Below, in pieces: positions 8,268-17,482 of a DNA stretch of 64,000 bases (within the stretch, counting starts at the first letter, position 1; each line of letters starts with the position of its first letter). This stretch comes from Flavobacterium proteolyticum (lineage in GTDB: Bacteria > Bacteroidota > Bacteroidia > Flavobacteriales > Flavobacteriaceae), in NCBI RefSeq assembly GCF_015223105.1, contig NZ_JADFTZ010000006.1, forward strand, positions 92,540-156,539, written 5' to 3'. The position numbers were made by a program, and so were the translations under genes. The notes beneath the pieces are model-generated. The model worked only from the letters and a program-made list of their open reading frames with translations, did not search any database and was not told the DNA's origin.

Positions 8268-8711
8268 TCATTTATATTCAGGAAGTTCTCTTAAAAAAAC
8301 ATATTTCTCATTCTCAAAATCCATTTGGCAAAAATAATGATTTAGTCCATTGGTCACCATTAAATATTTCGCTTTCAAAACTAAGTTATAACGAGCGATT
8401 TGATCAAATGTTTGTTGGGAAATCGGAACTTCTGGTGCTTTGCATTCGATAAGTAAAAATATTTCTCCGTTAGGTTGAAAAACAACACCATCATATCGTT
8501 TACTTAATTCGTTAATTTTGATTAATTTTTCAACGTTGATATACGATTTTGGATACTTTTTATCTTGCAATAAAAATTGAACTACGTGTTGACGCACCCA
8601 TTCTTCGGGAGTAAGAAGAATAAATTTTTTTCTGATTTCATCAAAAATAGACACTTTATTTTCACTATTTTTGAACCGAAAGGAATAGGTTGGAAAATTC
8701 AATTTTTGCAT
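8268..8711 (-). CDS. Stand-alone type I restriction HSDR_N-like nuclease-fold protein
   Basis: A 147-residue protein that looks like only the N-terminal domain of type I restriction R subunits. The block KRYDGVVFQPNG then FLLIECKAP gives a PD-(D/E)XK arrangement (D in YDG, then E-x-K), followed by YNLVLKAKYLMVTNG. No helicase domain follows, and no hsdM or hsdS is near. Stand-alone copies next to holA recur, to my recollection, in Bacteroidota, which suggests a housekeeping or repair role rather than restriction. That role is inference. It is divergent from holA with a 62-nt gap. Confidence 0.75.
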   Translation of the reverse strand: MQKLNFPTYSFRFKNSENKVSIFDEIRKKFILLTPEEWVRQHVVQFLLQDKKYPKSYINVEKLIKINELSKRYDGVVFQPNGEIFLLIECKAPEVPISQQTFDQIARYNLVLKAKYLMVTNGLNHYFCQMDFENEKYVFLRELPEYK

Positions 8712-8773
8712 AGTTCAAAATTAGTTAAATATTACAAACTGCCAACTATTTACTGACCACTGAATACTAAATT

Positions 8774-9778
8774 ATGGACGAAGTAATTCAAATTACAAAA
8801 GATATAAAAGCCGGAAACATCAAACCCATTTATTTTTTTATGGGTGAAGAGCCCTATTATATTGATAAATTGACTGATTTTATTGAGCAAAATGTGTTGC
8901 AAGAACACGAACGCGATTTTAATCAAACGATTTTATATGGTCGTGATGTTACAATGGAAGATGTGGTTGGAAATGCTAAACGTTATCCAATGATGGCAGA
9001 TCGTCAAGTAGTGGTTGTTAGAGAAGCTCAGGAATTATCACGTCATATTGAAAAGTTAGAATCGTATGCCGAAAACCCGCAGCCTACAACGGTTTTGGTT
9101 TTTGCTTACAAATACAAAACTTTAGATAAACGTAAAAAAGTAACGAAACTTTTAGACAAAGTCGGAGTAGTTTACGAAAGTAAAAAAATGTATGAAAATC
9201 AGGTTGGTGATTGGATTAAACGCGTTTTATCTGGACAAGGTTATAGCATTGAACCTAAAGCAGCCGCTATTTTAGTAGAATTTTTAGGAACCGATTTATC
9301 CAAAATCAGTAACGAATTAGAAAAACTAAAAATTATTTTACCAAAAGGGCATACGTTTACTCCAAAAGACATTGAAGAAAACATTGGTTTTAGTAAAGAT
9401 TATAACAACTTCGAATTGCGAAAAGCCATTGGTGAAAAAGACCAATTGAAAGCCTACAAAATCATAGATCACTTCTCACAAAACCCAAAAGATAACCCGT
9501 TGGTGGTTACTACTGGATTGGTATTTGGTTTCTTTTCGCAATTATTGCAATATCACGGATTAAAAGACAAATCTCAGTTTAATGCAGCTAAAGTTTTAAA
9601 AGTAAGCCCTTATTTTGTAAAAGATTATGAAGTAGCATTCCGAAATTATCCAATGAAAAAGGTAAGTGCAATAGTTGCTGCTCTTCGTGACATCGATGTA
9701 AAAAGTAAAGGAGTTGGTGCTTCATCAATGTCACAACACGATTTACTAAAGGAAATGTTGATTAAAATTTTCAATTAA
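8774..9778 (+). CDS. holA: DNA polymerase III delta subunit
   Basis: Clamp-loader delta subunit of 334 residues. It opens the beta sliding clamp and, with delta-prime and the gamma/tau subunits, loads it on primed DNA. The N-terminus IKPIYFFMGEEPYYIDKLTD, the AAA-like core without a Walker A, and the C-terminal collar region (ELRKAIGEKDQLKAYKII and KVLKVSPYFVKDYE) match the family. Length is normal for Bacteroidota. It is divergent from the HSDR_N-like gene; the next plus-strand gene begins 80 nt later. Confidence 0.92.
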   Translation: MDEVIQITKDIKAGNIKPIYFFMGEEPYYIDKLTDFIEQNVLQEHERDFNQTILYGRDVTMEDVVGNAKRYPMMADRQVVVVREAQELSRHIEKLESYAENPQPTTVLVFAYKYKTLDKRKKVTKLLDKVGVVYESKKMYENQVGDWIKRVLSGQGYSIEPKAAAILVEFLGTDLSKISNELEKLKIILPKGHTFTPKDIEENIGFSKDYNNFELRKAIGEKDQLKAYKIIDHFSQNPKDNPLVVTTGLVFGFFSQLLQYHGLKDKSQFNAAKVLKVSPYFVKDYEVAFRNYPMKKVSAIVAALRDIDVKSKGVGASSMSQHDLLKEMLIKIFN

Positions 9779-9857
9779 TACAAAGCATAAAAAGTTTTAA
9801 AATTTGTACCTTCGCAGTCCTAAATTTCACAAAACTTTAGATAAAAATATTTAGATT

Positions 9858-10040
9858 ATGGGAATGAATAAAAATACAATTTTAGCTTGGGCCACTTTCA
9901 TTATGATTTTAATGGGATTATTATTGATTGGCTTAGGAATTTACAGATATGCCGATGTAGCAGGTTGGGGATTCTCAGCTGTAGGTGTTGGTTTCTTTGC
10001 TATTGCTTGGGTTTTTAATGCCTTAAAAGGAAGAGTGTAA
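9858..10040 (+). CDS. Small two-helix membrane protein (CAL67264-like family)
   Basis: A 60-residue protein with two hydrophobic helices (about residues 9-29 and 35-55). It starts MGMNKNTILAWATF, and the second methionine (9864) could also be the start. I recall a Bacteroidota small membrane protein family called CAL67264 with this N-terminus; the match is from memory. A likely -7 box TACCTTCG lies at 9807-9814, about 40 nt upstream. It precedes ettA by 50 nt and may be co-transcribed with it. Function unknown. Confidence 0.7.
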   Translation: MGMNKNTILAWATFIMILMGLLLIGLGIYRYADVAGWGFSAVGVGFFAIAWVFNALKGRV

Positions 10041-10090
10041 AAAAGTAATAAGTACAAAATTTTAATAATCATAAATCAAACATATAGTTT

Positions 10091-11782
10091 ATGTCAGACG
10101 ATAAAAAAGTCATTTTCTCCATGCAAAAAGTAAGCAAAGCTTACCAAGGAAGTGACAAACAAGTATTAAAAAACATCTATTTGAGTTTCTTTTACGGAGC
10201 TAAAATTGGTATTTTAGGTTTAAATGGTTCCGGAAAATCTTCGCTATTGAAGATTATCGCTGGAGTAGATAAAAACTATCAAGGAGATGTTGTTTTTGCA
10301 CCAGGATATACTGTAGGATATTTAGAACAAGAGCCAAAATTAGACGAAACTAAAACCGTAATTGAAGTAGTTCGTGAAGGAGCAGCGGAGATTTTTGCTT
10401 TATTGGAAGAATTCAACAAAATCAACGACGATTTTGGTTTGCCAGAAGTTTATGAAGATGCCGATAAAATGCAAAAACTAATGGATCGTCAAGCAGAATT
10501 ACAAGACAGAATAGATGCTTGTGGTGCTTGGGAAATCGATACTAAATTAGAAATTGCAATGGATGCGCTTCGTACTCCAGAAGCAGATACACCAATTGCG
10601 GTTTTATCAGGTGGAGAAAAGCGTCGTGTAGCTTTATGTCGATTATTATTGCAACAACCTGATGTATTGTTATTAGATGAGCCAACCAACCATTTGGATG
10701 CGGAATCGGTACTTTGGTTAGAACAACATTTACAACAGTATGCTGGAACAGTTATCGCAGTAACGCACGATAGATATTTCTTAGATAACGTTGCGGGTTG
10801 GATTTTGGAATTAGATAGAGGAGAAGGTATTCCATGGAAAGGAAATTATTCTTCTTGGTTAGACCAAAAAGCGAAACGTTTAGAGCAAGAAGAAAAAGTG
10901 GCTTCAAAACGTAGAAAAACATTAGAACGTGAGTTGGATTGGGTGCGTCAAGGAGCAAAAGGTCGTCAAACCAAGCAAAAGGCACGTTTACAGAACTATG
11001 ATAAATTATTGAACGAAGACCAAAAAGAATTAGACGAAAAATTAGAAATCTACATTCCAAATGGACCTCGTTTAGGAACTAATGTCATAGAGGCTAAACA
11101 TGTTTCAAAAGCATTCGGGGATAAATTATTATATGATGATTTAAATTTTGTATTGCCACAAGCGGGAATTGTTGGAATTATCGGTCCAAATGGTGCTGGA
11201 AAATCGACCATTTTCCGAATGATAATGGGAGAAGAAACTCCAGATTCAGGTTCATTCACAATTGGTGATACGGTTAAAATTGCTTATGTAGATCAATCGC
11301 ATTCTAATATTGATGTGAATAAATCTATTTGGGAAAACTTCTGCGATGGTCAAGAATTAATCATGATGGGCGGAAGACAAGTAAATTCGAGAGCGTATTT
11401 ATCTCGTTTTAACTTTGGCGGAAGCGATCAAAACAAAAAAGTAGCTACTTTATCAGGTGGGGAAAGAAATAGACTTCACCTAGCTATGACTTTAAAAGAA
11501 GAGGGTAACGTTTTATTATTGGATGAGCCTACGAATGACTTAGATGTTAATACATTACGAGCTTTAGAAGAAGGTTTAGAAAATTTCGCTGGTTGTGCGG
11601 TAATTATTTCCCACGATAGATGGTTTTTAGATAGAGTTTGTACACATATTTTAGCTTTTGAAGGTGATTCTCAAGTATATAGTTTTGAAGGAAGTTTCAC
11701 AGAATACGAAGAAAACAAGCGTAAACGCCTTGGAAAAGATGTAACGCCAACTCGTATTAAATACAAAAAATTAACACGATAA
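10091..11782 (+). CDS. ettA: Energy-dependent translational throttle protein EttA (ABC-F)
   Basis: Soluble ABC-F ATPase of 563 residues with two ATP-binding cassettes and no membrane domain. Walker A motifs are GLNGSGKS (43-50) and GPNGAGKS. Signature motifs are LSGGEKRR and LSGGERNR, and Walker B motifs are LLLDEPTNHLD and LLLDEPTNDLD. Between them lies the charged P-site tRNA interaction linker (DWVRQGAKGRQTKQKARL). EttA binds the ribosomal E site and couples the first peptide bond to ATP level. Full length matches EttA rather than antibiotic-resistance ABC-F proteins. It ends in a strong terminator. Confidence 0.93.
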   Translation: MSDDKKVIFSMQKVSKAYQGSDKQVLKNIYLSFFYGAKIGILGLNGSGKSSLLKIIAGVDKNYQGDVVFAPGYTVGYLEQEPKLDETKTVIEVVREGAAEIFALLEEFNKINDDFGLPEVYEDADKMQKLMDRQAELQDRIDACGAWEIDTKLEIAMDALRTPEADTPIAVLSGGEKRRVALCRLLLQQPDVLLLDEPTNHLDAESVLWLEQHLQQYAGTVIAVTHDRYFLDNVAGWILELDRGEGIPWKGNYSSWLDQKAKRLEQEEKVASKRRKTLERELDWVRQGAKGRQTKQKARLQNYDKLLNEDQKELDEKLEIYIPNGPRLGTNVIEAKHVSKAFGDKLLYDDLNFVLPQAGIVGIIGPNGAGKSTIFRMIMGEETPDSGSFTIGDTVKIAYVDQSHSNIDVNKSIWENFCDGQELIMMGGRQVNSRAYLSRFNFGGSDQNKKVATLSGGERNRLHLAMTLKEEGNVLLLDEPTNDLDVNTLRALEEGLENFAGCAVIISHDRWFLDRVCTHILAFEGDSQVYSFEGSFTEYEENKRKRLGKDVTPTRIKYKKLTR

Positions 11783-11794
11783 ACATTTGTTATA

Positions 11795-11817
11795 AAATCC
11801 TGATTTAGTCAGGATTT
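11795..11817 (+). terminator. Terminator after ettA
   Basis: Nine-base stem AAATCCTGA / TCAGGATTT with loop TTTAG, followed by a run of T. Confidence 0.9.
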
Positions 11818-11865
11818 TTTTTTATTTTAGTAGTTCTTAAAATCAATCCTATTTAAAGCAGTTAC

Positions 11866-14064
11866 ATGATAACTTACACGCGTTTTTATTTTGTTTTATT
11901 TTTCTGTTTGACTTCCATTTTGGGATTTGCACAGTCAACAAATTCAACAAAAAAAGAAGCTAAGGAATTATTGAAACAAGCAGGACAAAGTTTTCTGCAA
12001 TTAGATTCTAAGAAATCTCTCGATTTTGCTCAAAAGGCACTTATTCTTGCAACAAAGAACAATGACGATTTATTGGCTTCCAAAGCATACAATTTAATTG
12101 GATTAAATTTCGAAGAATTTTCAGATTACAAAAAAGCAATTGAGTATTACAATAAAGGACTTGTTTTAGCTAACAAAGTAGACAATGATACAGTTAAAGG
12201 TTGGTTAAACAATAATTTAGGTAATGTTTATTGTTATAGAAAAATCGATTTTCAAAAAGGAATTAAACATTATAAAGAAGGGTTAAAATATTCAATTCAG
12301 CATAAAGACGAATATGAAATTATGTTTTCAAAATTGAATATTGGAAGTGCTTATTTTGCTGTTGAAGATTTTAGTAATGGTATTCAGTATTTCAATGATG
12401 TCAAAGACTATGTCGATAAAAATGGAGATATCGAATCGAAAATCTCGTTGAATTCAAATTTTGGTTTATATTACAATAGTTTAAATAATAACAAAAAAGC
12501 AGAAGAATATTATTTAAAAGCAGTTCATTATTGTGAGCAGAATGATGTTGAGTTAATTAAATCTAATGCAAGTGATGTTTATAATGATATTTCAAACTTT
12601 TATTATAAAATTAAAAATTTCGAAAAAGCACATTTCTATCTTTTAAAACACGATGAATTACAAGATAAGATTTACAATGAAGAACGTTTAAATGATGTTA
12701 AGGTAGGTGGATTACAAATAGAACACGACGAGATTAATAGAGAGATTGATAAAATTAAAAAAGAAAAAGAAATTCAACAAGAAAAATTACAGGCTAACCG
12801 TGTTTTTGTAATTCTTTTAGGTGTTATCTTTTTCATATTGTTGCTTTTATTACTTTCCTTAATTCGAAATAATAAATTTAAAGCGAAAGCGAATTCTGAT
12901 TTAAAAGAAGCAAATCGAGAACTATTAATCGCTAAAGAAAAAGCAGAAGAAGCATCACAACTAAAAACGCAGTTTATATCTACAATAAGTCACGAATTAA
13001 GAACACCTCTATATGGAGTAGTCGGAATTACTGATATTATTTTAGATGAACATAAAGAATTAAAAAACAGCCCGCATTTAAAATCCTTAAAATTTTCTGC
13101 TAACTATTTACTGTCATTAGTAAATGATATTTTAAAAGTTTATAAAATTGAAGAAAACCAAGTAGTTTTAGAAGATATGGTTTTCAATATTCAAGACGAA
13201 TTAACGGTTATAAAAGATTCGCTTCATTTTTTGGCCATTAAAAATAATAACCAAATTTTCATTGAAGTTGATAATTCAATCCCAGAAGTTTTAGTTGGAG
13301 ATAAAATACGATTGTCTCAAATTTTTATCAATTTAATGAGCAATTCCCTTAAGTTTACCGAAAATGGAAAGGTAGTTGTTAAAGCGAATTTGGTAGAAAC
13401 AATTGGAACAAAATGTTATTTGAAGTTCCAAGTAACCGATAACGGAATAGGAATTGCCAAAGAAGATCAAAATAAAGTTTTTGAAAAATTTGTTCAAGTA
13501 TATCGTAAAGAAGACGATTATCAAGGAACAGGATTAGGATTAACAATAGTTAAAAAATTAGTCGAATTATTCAACGGAACCATTCAATTAGAAAGCGAAG
13601 AAGGAATAGGAACAACCATAACATTCACCTTGCCATTAGATTCTGATGTTTCTAAAGCAAAATCTATTGTTAATAATTTTGATGTAGATCTTTCGGTAAG
13701 AAGAGAATACAAAATTTTGGTGGTTGAAGACAATAAAATAAATCAAGTAGTCACAAAAAAATTACTTGAAAACAATCATTTTAAGTGTGAAATTGTAGAT
13801 GATGGTTACGCGGCTCTAGAATTAGTTAGTAAAATTGATTTTGATGCCATTTTAATGGATATTAATATGCCTATCATTAATGGTTTTGAAACTTCAAAAT
13901 TAATACGACAAAAGGGAATAACCATTCCAATTATTGCTGTTACAGCATTCGACAAACAAGATATTGAAGAAAAAATTATAGACGCGCAAATAGATGAAGT
14001 AATCGTAAAACCTTTTGAAAGTCATAAACTGTTTGAAACCATTAAACGATTAGTAGATAAATAA
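11866..14064 (+). CDS. TPR-containing hybrid sensor histidine kinase/response regulator
   Basis: A 732-residue one-protein signalling device. In order: signal peptide (about 1-23), periplasmic TPR repeats (about 25-280), a coiled coil, one transmembrane helix (about 313-333), a HisKA domain with phospho-acceptor H376 in SHELRTPL, and a HATPase domain. The HATPase shows an N box SQIFINLMSNSLKFTENG, VTDNGIGI and QGTGLGLTIVKKL. A C-terminal receiver domain has acceptor D665 in LMDINMP and the conserved lysine in VKPF. No DNA-binding output domain is present, so signal must pass to a separate protein. The periplasmic TPRs suggest sensing through a protein partner. It stands alone, so its regulon is unknown. 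Confidence 0.92.
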   Translation: MITYTRFYFVLFFCLTSILGFAQSTNSTKKEAKELLKQAGQSFLQLDSKKSLDFAQKALILATKNNDDLLASKAYNLIGLNFEEFSDYKKAIEYYNKGLVLANKVDNDTVKGWLNNNLGNVYCYRKIDFQKGIKHYKEGLKYSIQHKDEYEIMFSKLNIGSAYFAVEDFSNGIQYFNDVKDYVDKNGDIESKISLNSNFGLYYNSLNNNKKAEEYYLKAVHYCEQNDVELIKSNASDVYNDISNFYYKIKNFEKAHFYLLKHDELQDKIYNEERLNDVKVGGLQIEHDEINREIDKIKKEKEIQQEKLQANRVFVILLGVIFFILLLLLLSLIRNNKFKAKANSDLKEANRELLIAKEKAEEASQLKTQFISTISHELRTPLYGVVGITDIILDEHKELKNSPHLKSLKFSANYLLSLVNDILKVYKIEENQVVLEDMVFNIQDELTVIKDSLHFLAIKNNNQIFIEVDNSIPEVLVGDKIRLSQIFINLMSNSLKFTENGKVVVKANLVETIGTKCYLKFQVTDNGIGIAKEDQNKVFEKFVQVYRKEDDYQGTGLGLTIVKKLVELFNGTIQLESEEGIGTTITFTLPLDSDVSKAKSIVNNFDVDLSVRREYKILVVEDNKINQVVTKKLLENNHFKCEIVDDGYAALELVSKIDFDAILMDINMPIINGFETSKLIRQKGITIPIIAVTAFDKQDIEEKIIDAQIDEVIVKPFESHKLFETIKRLVDK

Positions 14065-14095
14065 AAAAAACGTTGGCTTAGTACCAACGTTTTTT
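14065..14095. terminator. Bidirectional terminator overlapping the DEAD helicase stop codon
   Basis: Stem AAAAAACGTTGG / CCAACGTTTTTT with a seven-base loop. It contains the last codons (R-W-Y-stop) of the convergent minus-strand helicase gene, so both genes share it. Confidence 0.85.
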
Positions 14096-15331
14096 GTTTT
14101 TCTTAGAAGCATCCGATTTTCTTGATTTTGAATTGGGATTCATCTTATTTTTATTTCTTAAATCGGGTTTTGCATCTGGATTTTTAACTTCGTCTTTCCA
14201 TTCATATGGATGATCTGTAATTACTTTGACTTTCATTCGGATTAATTTTTCAATATCCTGCCAATATGGTTTTTCATCTTTTCCACAAAATGAAATGGCT
14301 AAACCTGAATTTCCAGCACGACCAGTACGACCAATTCGGTGCACATAGGTTTCAGAAATATTTGGAATGTCAAAATTAATTACAAATGGAAGTTGTTCAA
14401 TATCAATTCCTCTTGCCGCAATATCGGTAGCAACTAAGATATCGATTTCTTTATTTTTAAACTGTTCTAGAACACGTTGACGTGCATTTTGCGATTTGTC
14501 TCCGTGAATAGCTTCTGCTTTTATATGTGCCTTTTTTAGCACTTTTACAATGTTATCAGCGCCGTGTTTGGTTCGGGTAAACACTAAAGCATTGCTCAAA
14601 CTTTCTTGAATAATTAACTGTTTTAAAAGTAAACGTTTCTCGTCTTTGTTTACGAAATATACTTTTTGCGATACATTTTCAGCCGTACTCGATATTGGTG
14701 TAACTGAAATGTATTTTGGTCTTGTTAAAAAAGTATCCGCTAATTCCCTAATAGCTAAAGGCATTGTTGCAGAAAACAATAACGTTTGACGGTTTTCAGG
14801 AGTTAATTTGATGATTTTCTTAACATCATTAATAAATCCCATATCCAACATTTGATCCGCTTCATCTAAAACCAAATGATGCATGTGATTCAAATCGATA
14901 AAGCCTTGTTTGTGTAAATCTAAAAAACGTCCAGGAGTTGCGATTAGTACATCAACACCCATTTTTAATTCATTTACTTGTGGAACCTGATTTACACCAC
15001 CAAAAATCACTAACGATTTTACATTGGTATATTTTCCATACGTTTTAAAACTTTCGTCAATTTGTATGGCTAACTCTCTAGTTGGCGTAACTACTAAAGT
15101 TCTAATATGTTTTGTTTTTTTTGCCGAACCTACAATTCTGTGAATTAAATTTAGAATTGGAATAGCAAAAGCACCGGTTTTTCCTGTTCCAGTTTGAGCA
15201 CAGGCAACTAAATCTTGTCCTGCTAATATTTCAGGAATCGCTTGCTCTTGAATAGGAGTGGGGTTAGTGTAGCCTTCTTCTTCTAAAGCTTGTTGTATAT
15301 TGTTAAATAATTTTAATTCGTTAAATGTCAT
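14078..15331 (-). CDS. DEAD-box ATP-dependent RNA helicase (RhlE-like)
   Basis: RNA helicase of 417 residues, presumably acting in ribosome assembly or RNA turnover. Visible motifs: PTPIQEQAIP (Q motif, about 25-34), Walker A AQTGTGKT (45-52), PTRELAIQ, TPGRFLDL, DEAD in VLDEADQMLDMGF, SAT in LLFSATMP, ARGIDIEQLPFVINFD and HRIGRTGRAG. A short basic, Asn/Lys/Ser-rich tail (last 35 residues) probably binds RNA without sequence preference. The RhlE assignment is by general resemblance; RhlE, SrmB and CshA types are hard to separate by eye. Confidence 0.9.
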   Translation of the reverse strand: MTFNELKLFNNIQQALEEEGYTNPTPIQEQAIPEILAGQDLVACAQTGTGKTGAFAIPILNLIHRIVGSAKKTKHIRTLVVTPTRELAIQIDESFKTYGKYTNVKSLVIFGGVNQVPQVNELKMGVDVLIATPGRFLDLHKQGFIDLNHMHHLVLDEADQMLDMGFINDVKKIIKLTPENRQTLLFSATMPLAIRELADTFLTRPKYISVTPISSTAENVSQKVYFVNKDEKRLLLKQLIIQESLSNALVFTRTKHGADNIVKVLKKAHIKAEAIHGDKSQNARQRVLEQFKNKEIDILVATDIAARGIDIEQLPFVINFDIPNISETYVHRIGRTGRAGNSGLAISFCGKDEKPYWQDIEKLIRMKVKVITDHPYEWKDEVKNPDAKPDLRNKNKMNPNSKSRKSDASKKNKKRWY

Positions 15332-15402
15332 AAATAGTAATTTTTCCTATCAAATAAGTTTGATAAGGGTACAAAGATAGTGTTATTTTGAGGAAAAAGG
15401 TT

Positions 15403-16434
15403 TTATCCCATTTTGGCTTTCATGAAATCAGTAATTAACGAAGCAATTAATTTACCTGTTAAATGATTGTTTTTAGAATCATCAAGTGCTGGAGCTCCTT
15501 CACAAATATGAAAATAAGAAGCGTTCTGATGTTTTCCAAAAAAGTAAGTAAAATGTCGGGCTTTATCAACACTAAAGCCGCTTAAAGTCATAGCACTTGA
15601 AGGAATATTCGGAATGGCATCTAAATCTAATTCCACTCCAAAAGGTTCGTTTTTTATAAAATTAAGTGCGTTTTCTAATTCAGTTTCGAAGTTTTTCTCC
15701 CGTTTTACTTCTACTTCTTCATAAGTAACAAATTTTACCCTTGAAGTTAATTCTTTCAACGTATTGAAAACACTTTTTGAAACGAAGTTTTCATGTAATC
15801 CAAAAACGAAATATTTCTTTAAAAAGCCGTCTTCAAAAGCATAACTGAATCCATTTCCAGAATGTCTTCCTTCCAAGATTCTAAAATCGGTATGAGCGTC
15901 AAAATTTATAGCATTTACTGGTTTTCCTTTGGCTAAGGCTAAACCTTTTATATTTCCATAAGCATTATTATGTCCACCACCCACAATAATTGGAATTTTA
16001 CCAGCATTACAAATTTGGTGTACAATATGCGAAACTTCAATATCTAATTGTTCTACTAATTTGAAGAGTTCTTTTCTATGTTCTTTGTTGTTTGCATCTA
16101 AATTTTGGGCTTTTACTAGAAGTTCATCTACATTTAATTTACCTAAAACCAGTAAATTACTTCCTTTACAAAATTTATTGTGTTGAATATTAGCCAAACT
16201 TTGTAAAGCACTATCATAAGCCGAAGCGGCACCAATTCTTCCTAAATTTGCTTTTACTCCAATATCTTCTGGTATTCCAAAAAGTACAAATTTAGCTTCG
16301 TTGTTGGTTATAAATTCCACAATATCAGTGTCTTTTGGGACTGTGATGATTTTTTCTCCAAATTTTATTTCGCCACTTCTGTGGTTCGTTATTTTGGCTA
16401 ATTCGTTTTGGCTTAAAAGTGTAATATTCTCCAT
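15403..16434 (-). CDS. hutG: Formimidoylglutamase (arginase family)
   Basis: Ureohydrolase-fold, probably manganese-dependent enzyme of about 343 residues. It is assigned to the last step of histidine degradation, formiminoglutamate to glutamate plus formamide. Metal ligands are visible in GGGHNNAYG, NFDAHTDFR and ELDLDAIP. The start is set at ATG 16432-16434 (MENITLLSQNEL): the longer frame opens at TTG 16453-16455, which overlaps a perfect -7 box TACTTTTG, so it cannot be in the transcript. Arginase or agmatinase remain possible, but hutI nearby and hutH in the same window support HutG. Confidence 0.82.
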   Translation of the reverse strand: MENITLLSQNELAKITNHRSGEIKFGEKIITVPKDTDIVEFITNNEAKFVLFGIPEDIGVKANLGRIGAASAYDSALQSLANIQHNKFCKGSNLLVLGKLNVDELLVKAQNLDANNKEHRKELFKLVEQLDIEVSHIVHQICNAGKIPIIVGGGHNNAYGNIKGLALAKGKPVNAINFDAHTDFRILEGRHSGNGFSYAFEDGFLKKYFVFGLHENFVSKSVFNTLKELTSRVKFVTYEEVEVKREKNFETELENALNFIKNEPFGVELDLDAIPNIPSSAMTLSGFSVDKARHFTYFFGKHQNASYFHICEGAPALDDSKNNHLTGKLIASLITDFMKAKMG

Positions 16435-16452
16435 AAAATTAATAAATGCAAT

Positions 16453-16460
16453 CAAAAGTA
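16453..16460 (-). promoter_or_regulatory. -7 element of hutG
   Basis: TACTTTTG on the minus strand, a full match to TAnnTTTG, 18 nt before the chosen ATG. No TTG partner is seen at the usual distance. It rules out the upstream TTG as a start. Confidence 0.6.
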
Positions 16461-16510
16461 CTATTTTTAAATAAAATTCGTTTAAAATTTAGAAAATACT
16501 TTAAAAATTG

Positions 16511-16518
16511 TATTTTTG
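16511..16518 (+). promoter_or_regulatory. -7 element of the anchored coiled-coil protein gene
   Basis: TATTTTTG, a full TAnnTTTG match, 34 nt before ATG 16553. It overlaps the first codons of the longer open frame (TTG at 16508), so that start is rejected. Confidence 0.6.
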
Positions 16519-16552
16519 GAAAAACTTAACATTAACCCAACAATACCAAAAA

Positions 16553-17431
16553 ATGGAAAACAAATCAAATAATTCCGGATTAAAAGCTGCTGTAGTAGTC
16601 TTAGCCTTACTTTTCTTAGGAAGTGTAGGTTATATTTTCAAACTAACTTCAGATAATAAAGAAACTGTAACTTCATTAACTACAGAGAAAAATACTTTAG
16701 CTGAAGAATTAAAAGCTAAAATTGCAGAATATGATACAATGATTGCTGATAACACGGCATTAAAAGATGAATTACAAGCAGAACAGGCTAAAATGGTAGC
16801 TTTGTTAGAGCAAGTTGAAAAATCGAAAGGTGATGCTGCAGCTATGGCAAAATACAAAAATGAATACTTCCGTTTAAAAAGAGAAATGGATAATTTAGTA
16901 GCTGAAAATAAAACATTGAAAGAGCAAAATGTTGCTTTAACATCTAGTTTAGATAGTACAAAAGTAGTTTTAACAGATGCAAAGAAATTCAATGATACTT
17001 TATTAACTCAGAACGAAAGCTTAACTAAGACAGTTGAAAAAGGTTCTAAACTAGCGGTTTTAAACTTAAAAGTTTTAGCAGTTAAACAAAAAAGTTCAGG
17101 AAAACAAATTGAAACAGATAAAGCAGGAAGAGCTGATAAGTTAAAAGTTAGTTTCTTAATTGCTGAAAACCAAATTGCTAAAACTGGTGCAAGAGAATAT
17201 TATGTTCAAATTATTGATAGTAAAAATAATATTTTAGGTGAAAAGAAAACTATACCAACAGGAGATAAAACATTAACATATAGTTTTGTTTCTACTGTGA
17301 AATATGAAAATAAGACAGTTCAAGTTAATGAAGAAGTTTCAGGTAAAGATTTTGCAAAAGGAACTTACTTTGTAAATGTATTTGACAAAAATGCAGAATT
17401 AGTTTCTAAAACAAGTTTCGAATTGAAATAA
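16553..17431 (+). CDS. Membrane-anchored coiled-coil protein, function unknown
   Basis: About 292 residues from ATG 16553 (MENKSNNSGLKAAVVVLALL). One N-terminal transmembrane helix (about 10-29) is followed by a long coiled coil (about 32-165) rich in Glu, Lys, Leu and Ala. A compact C-terminal part of about 110 residues looks like a beta sandwich (VLNLKVLAVKQKSSGKQIET, YYVQIIDSKNNILGEKKTIP, GTYFVNVFDKNAELVSKTSF). The layout suggests a periplasmic spacer with a small binding head. I do not recognise a named family. It is divergent from hutG and ends in a strong terminator shared with crcB. Confidence 0.7.
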   Translation: MENKSNNSGLKAAVVVLALLFLGSVGYIFKLTSDNKETVTSLTTEKNTLAEELKAKIAEYDTMIADNTALKDELQAEQAKMVALLEQVEKSKGDAAAMAKYKNEYFRLKREMDNLVAENKTLKEQNVALTSSLDSTKVVLTDAKKFNDTLLTQNESLTKTVEKGSKLAVLNLKVLAVKQKSSGKQIETDKAGRADKLKVSFLIAENQIAKTGAREYYVQIIDSKNNILGEKKTIPTGDKTLTYSFVSTVKYENKTVQVNEEVSGKDFAKGTYFVNVFDKNAELVSKTSFELK

Positions 17432-17448
17432 TCGTTTTATAAAATTTT

Positions 17449-17480
17449 AAAGTCCAATGAGAGTAATTTCATTGGACTTT
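17449..17480. terminator. Bidirectional terminator hairpin
   Basis: Twelve-base stem AAAGTCCAATGA / TCATTGGACTTT with an eight-base loop, then a T-run. It sits between the coiled-coil gene and crcB. Confidence 0.9.
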
Positions 17481-17482
17481 TT

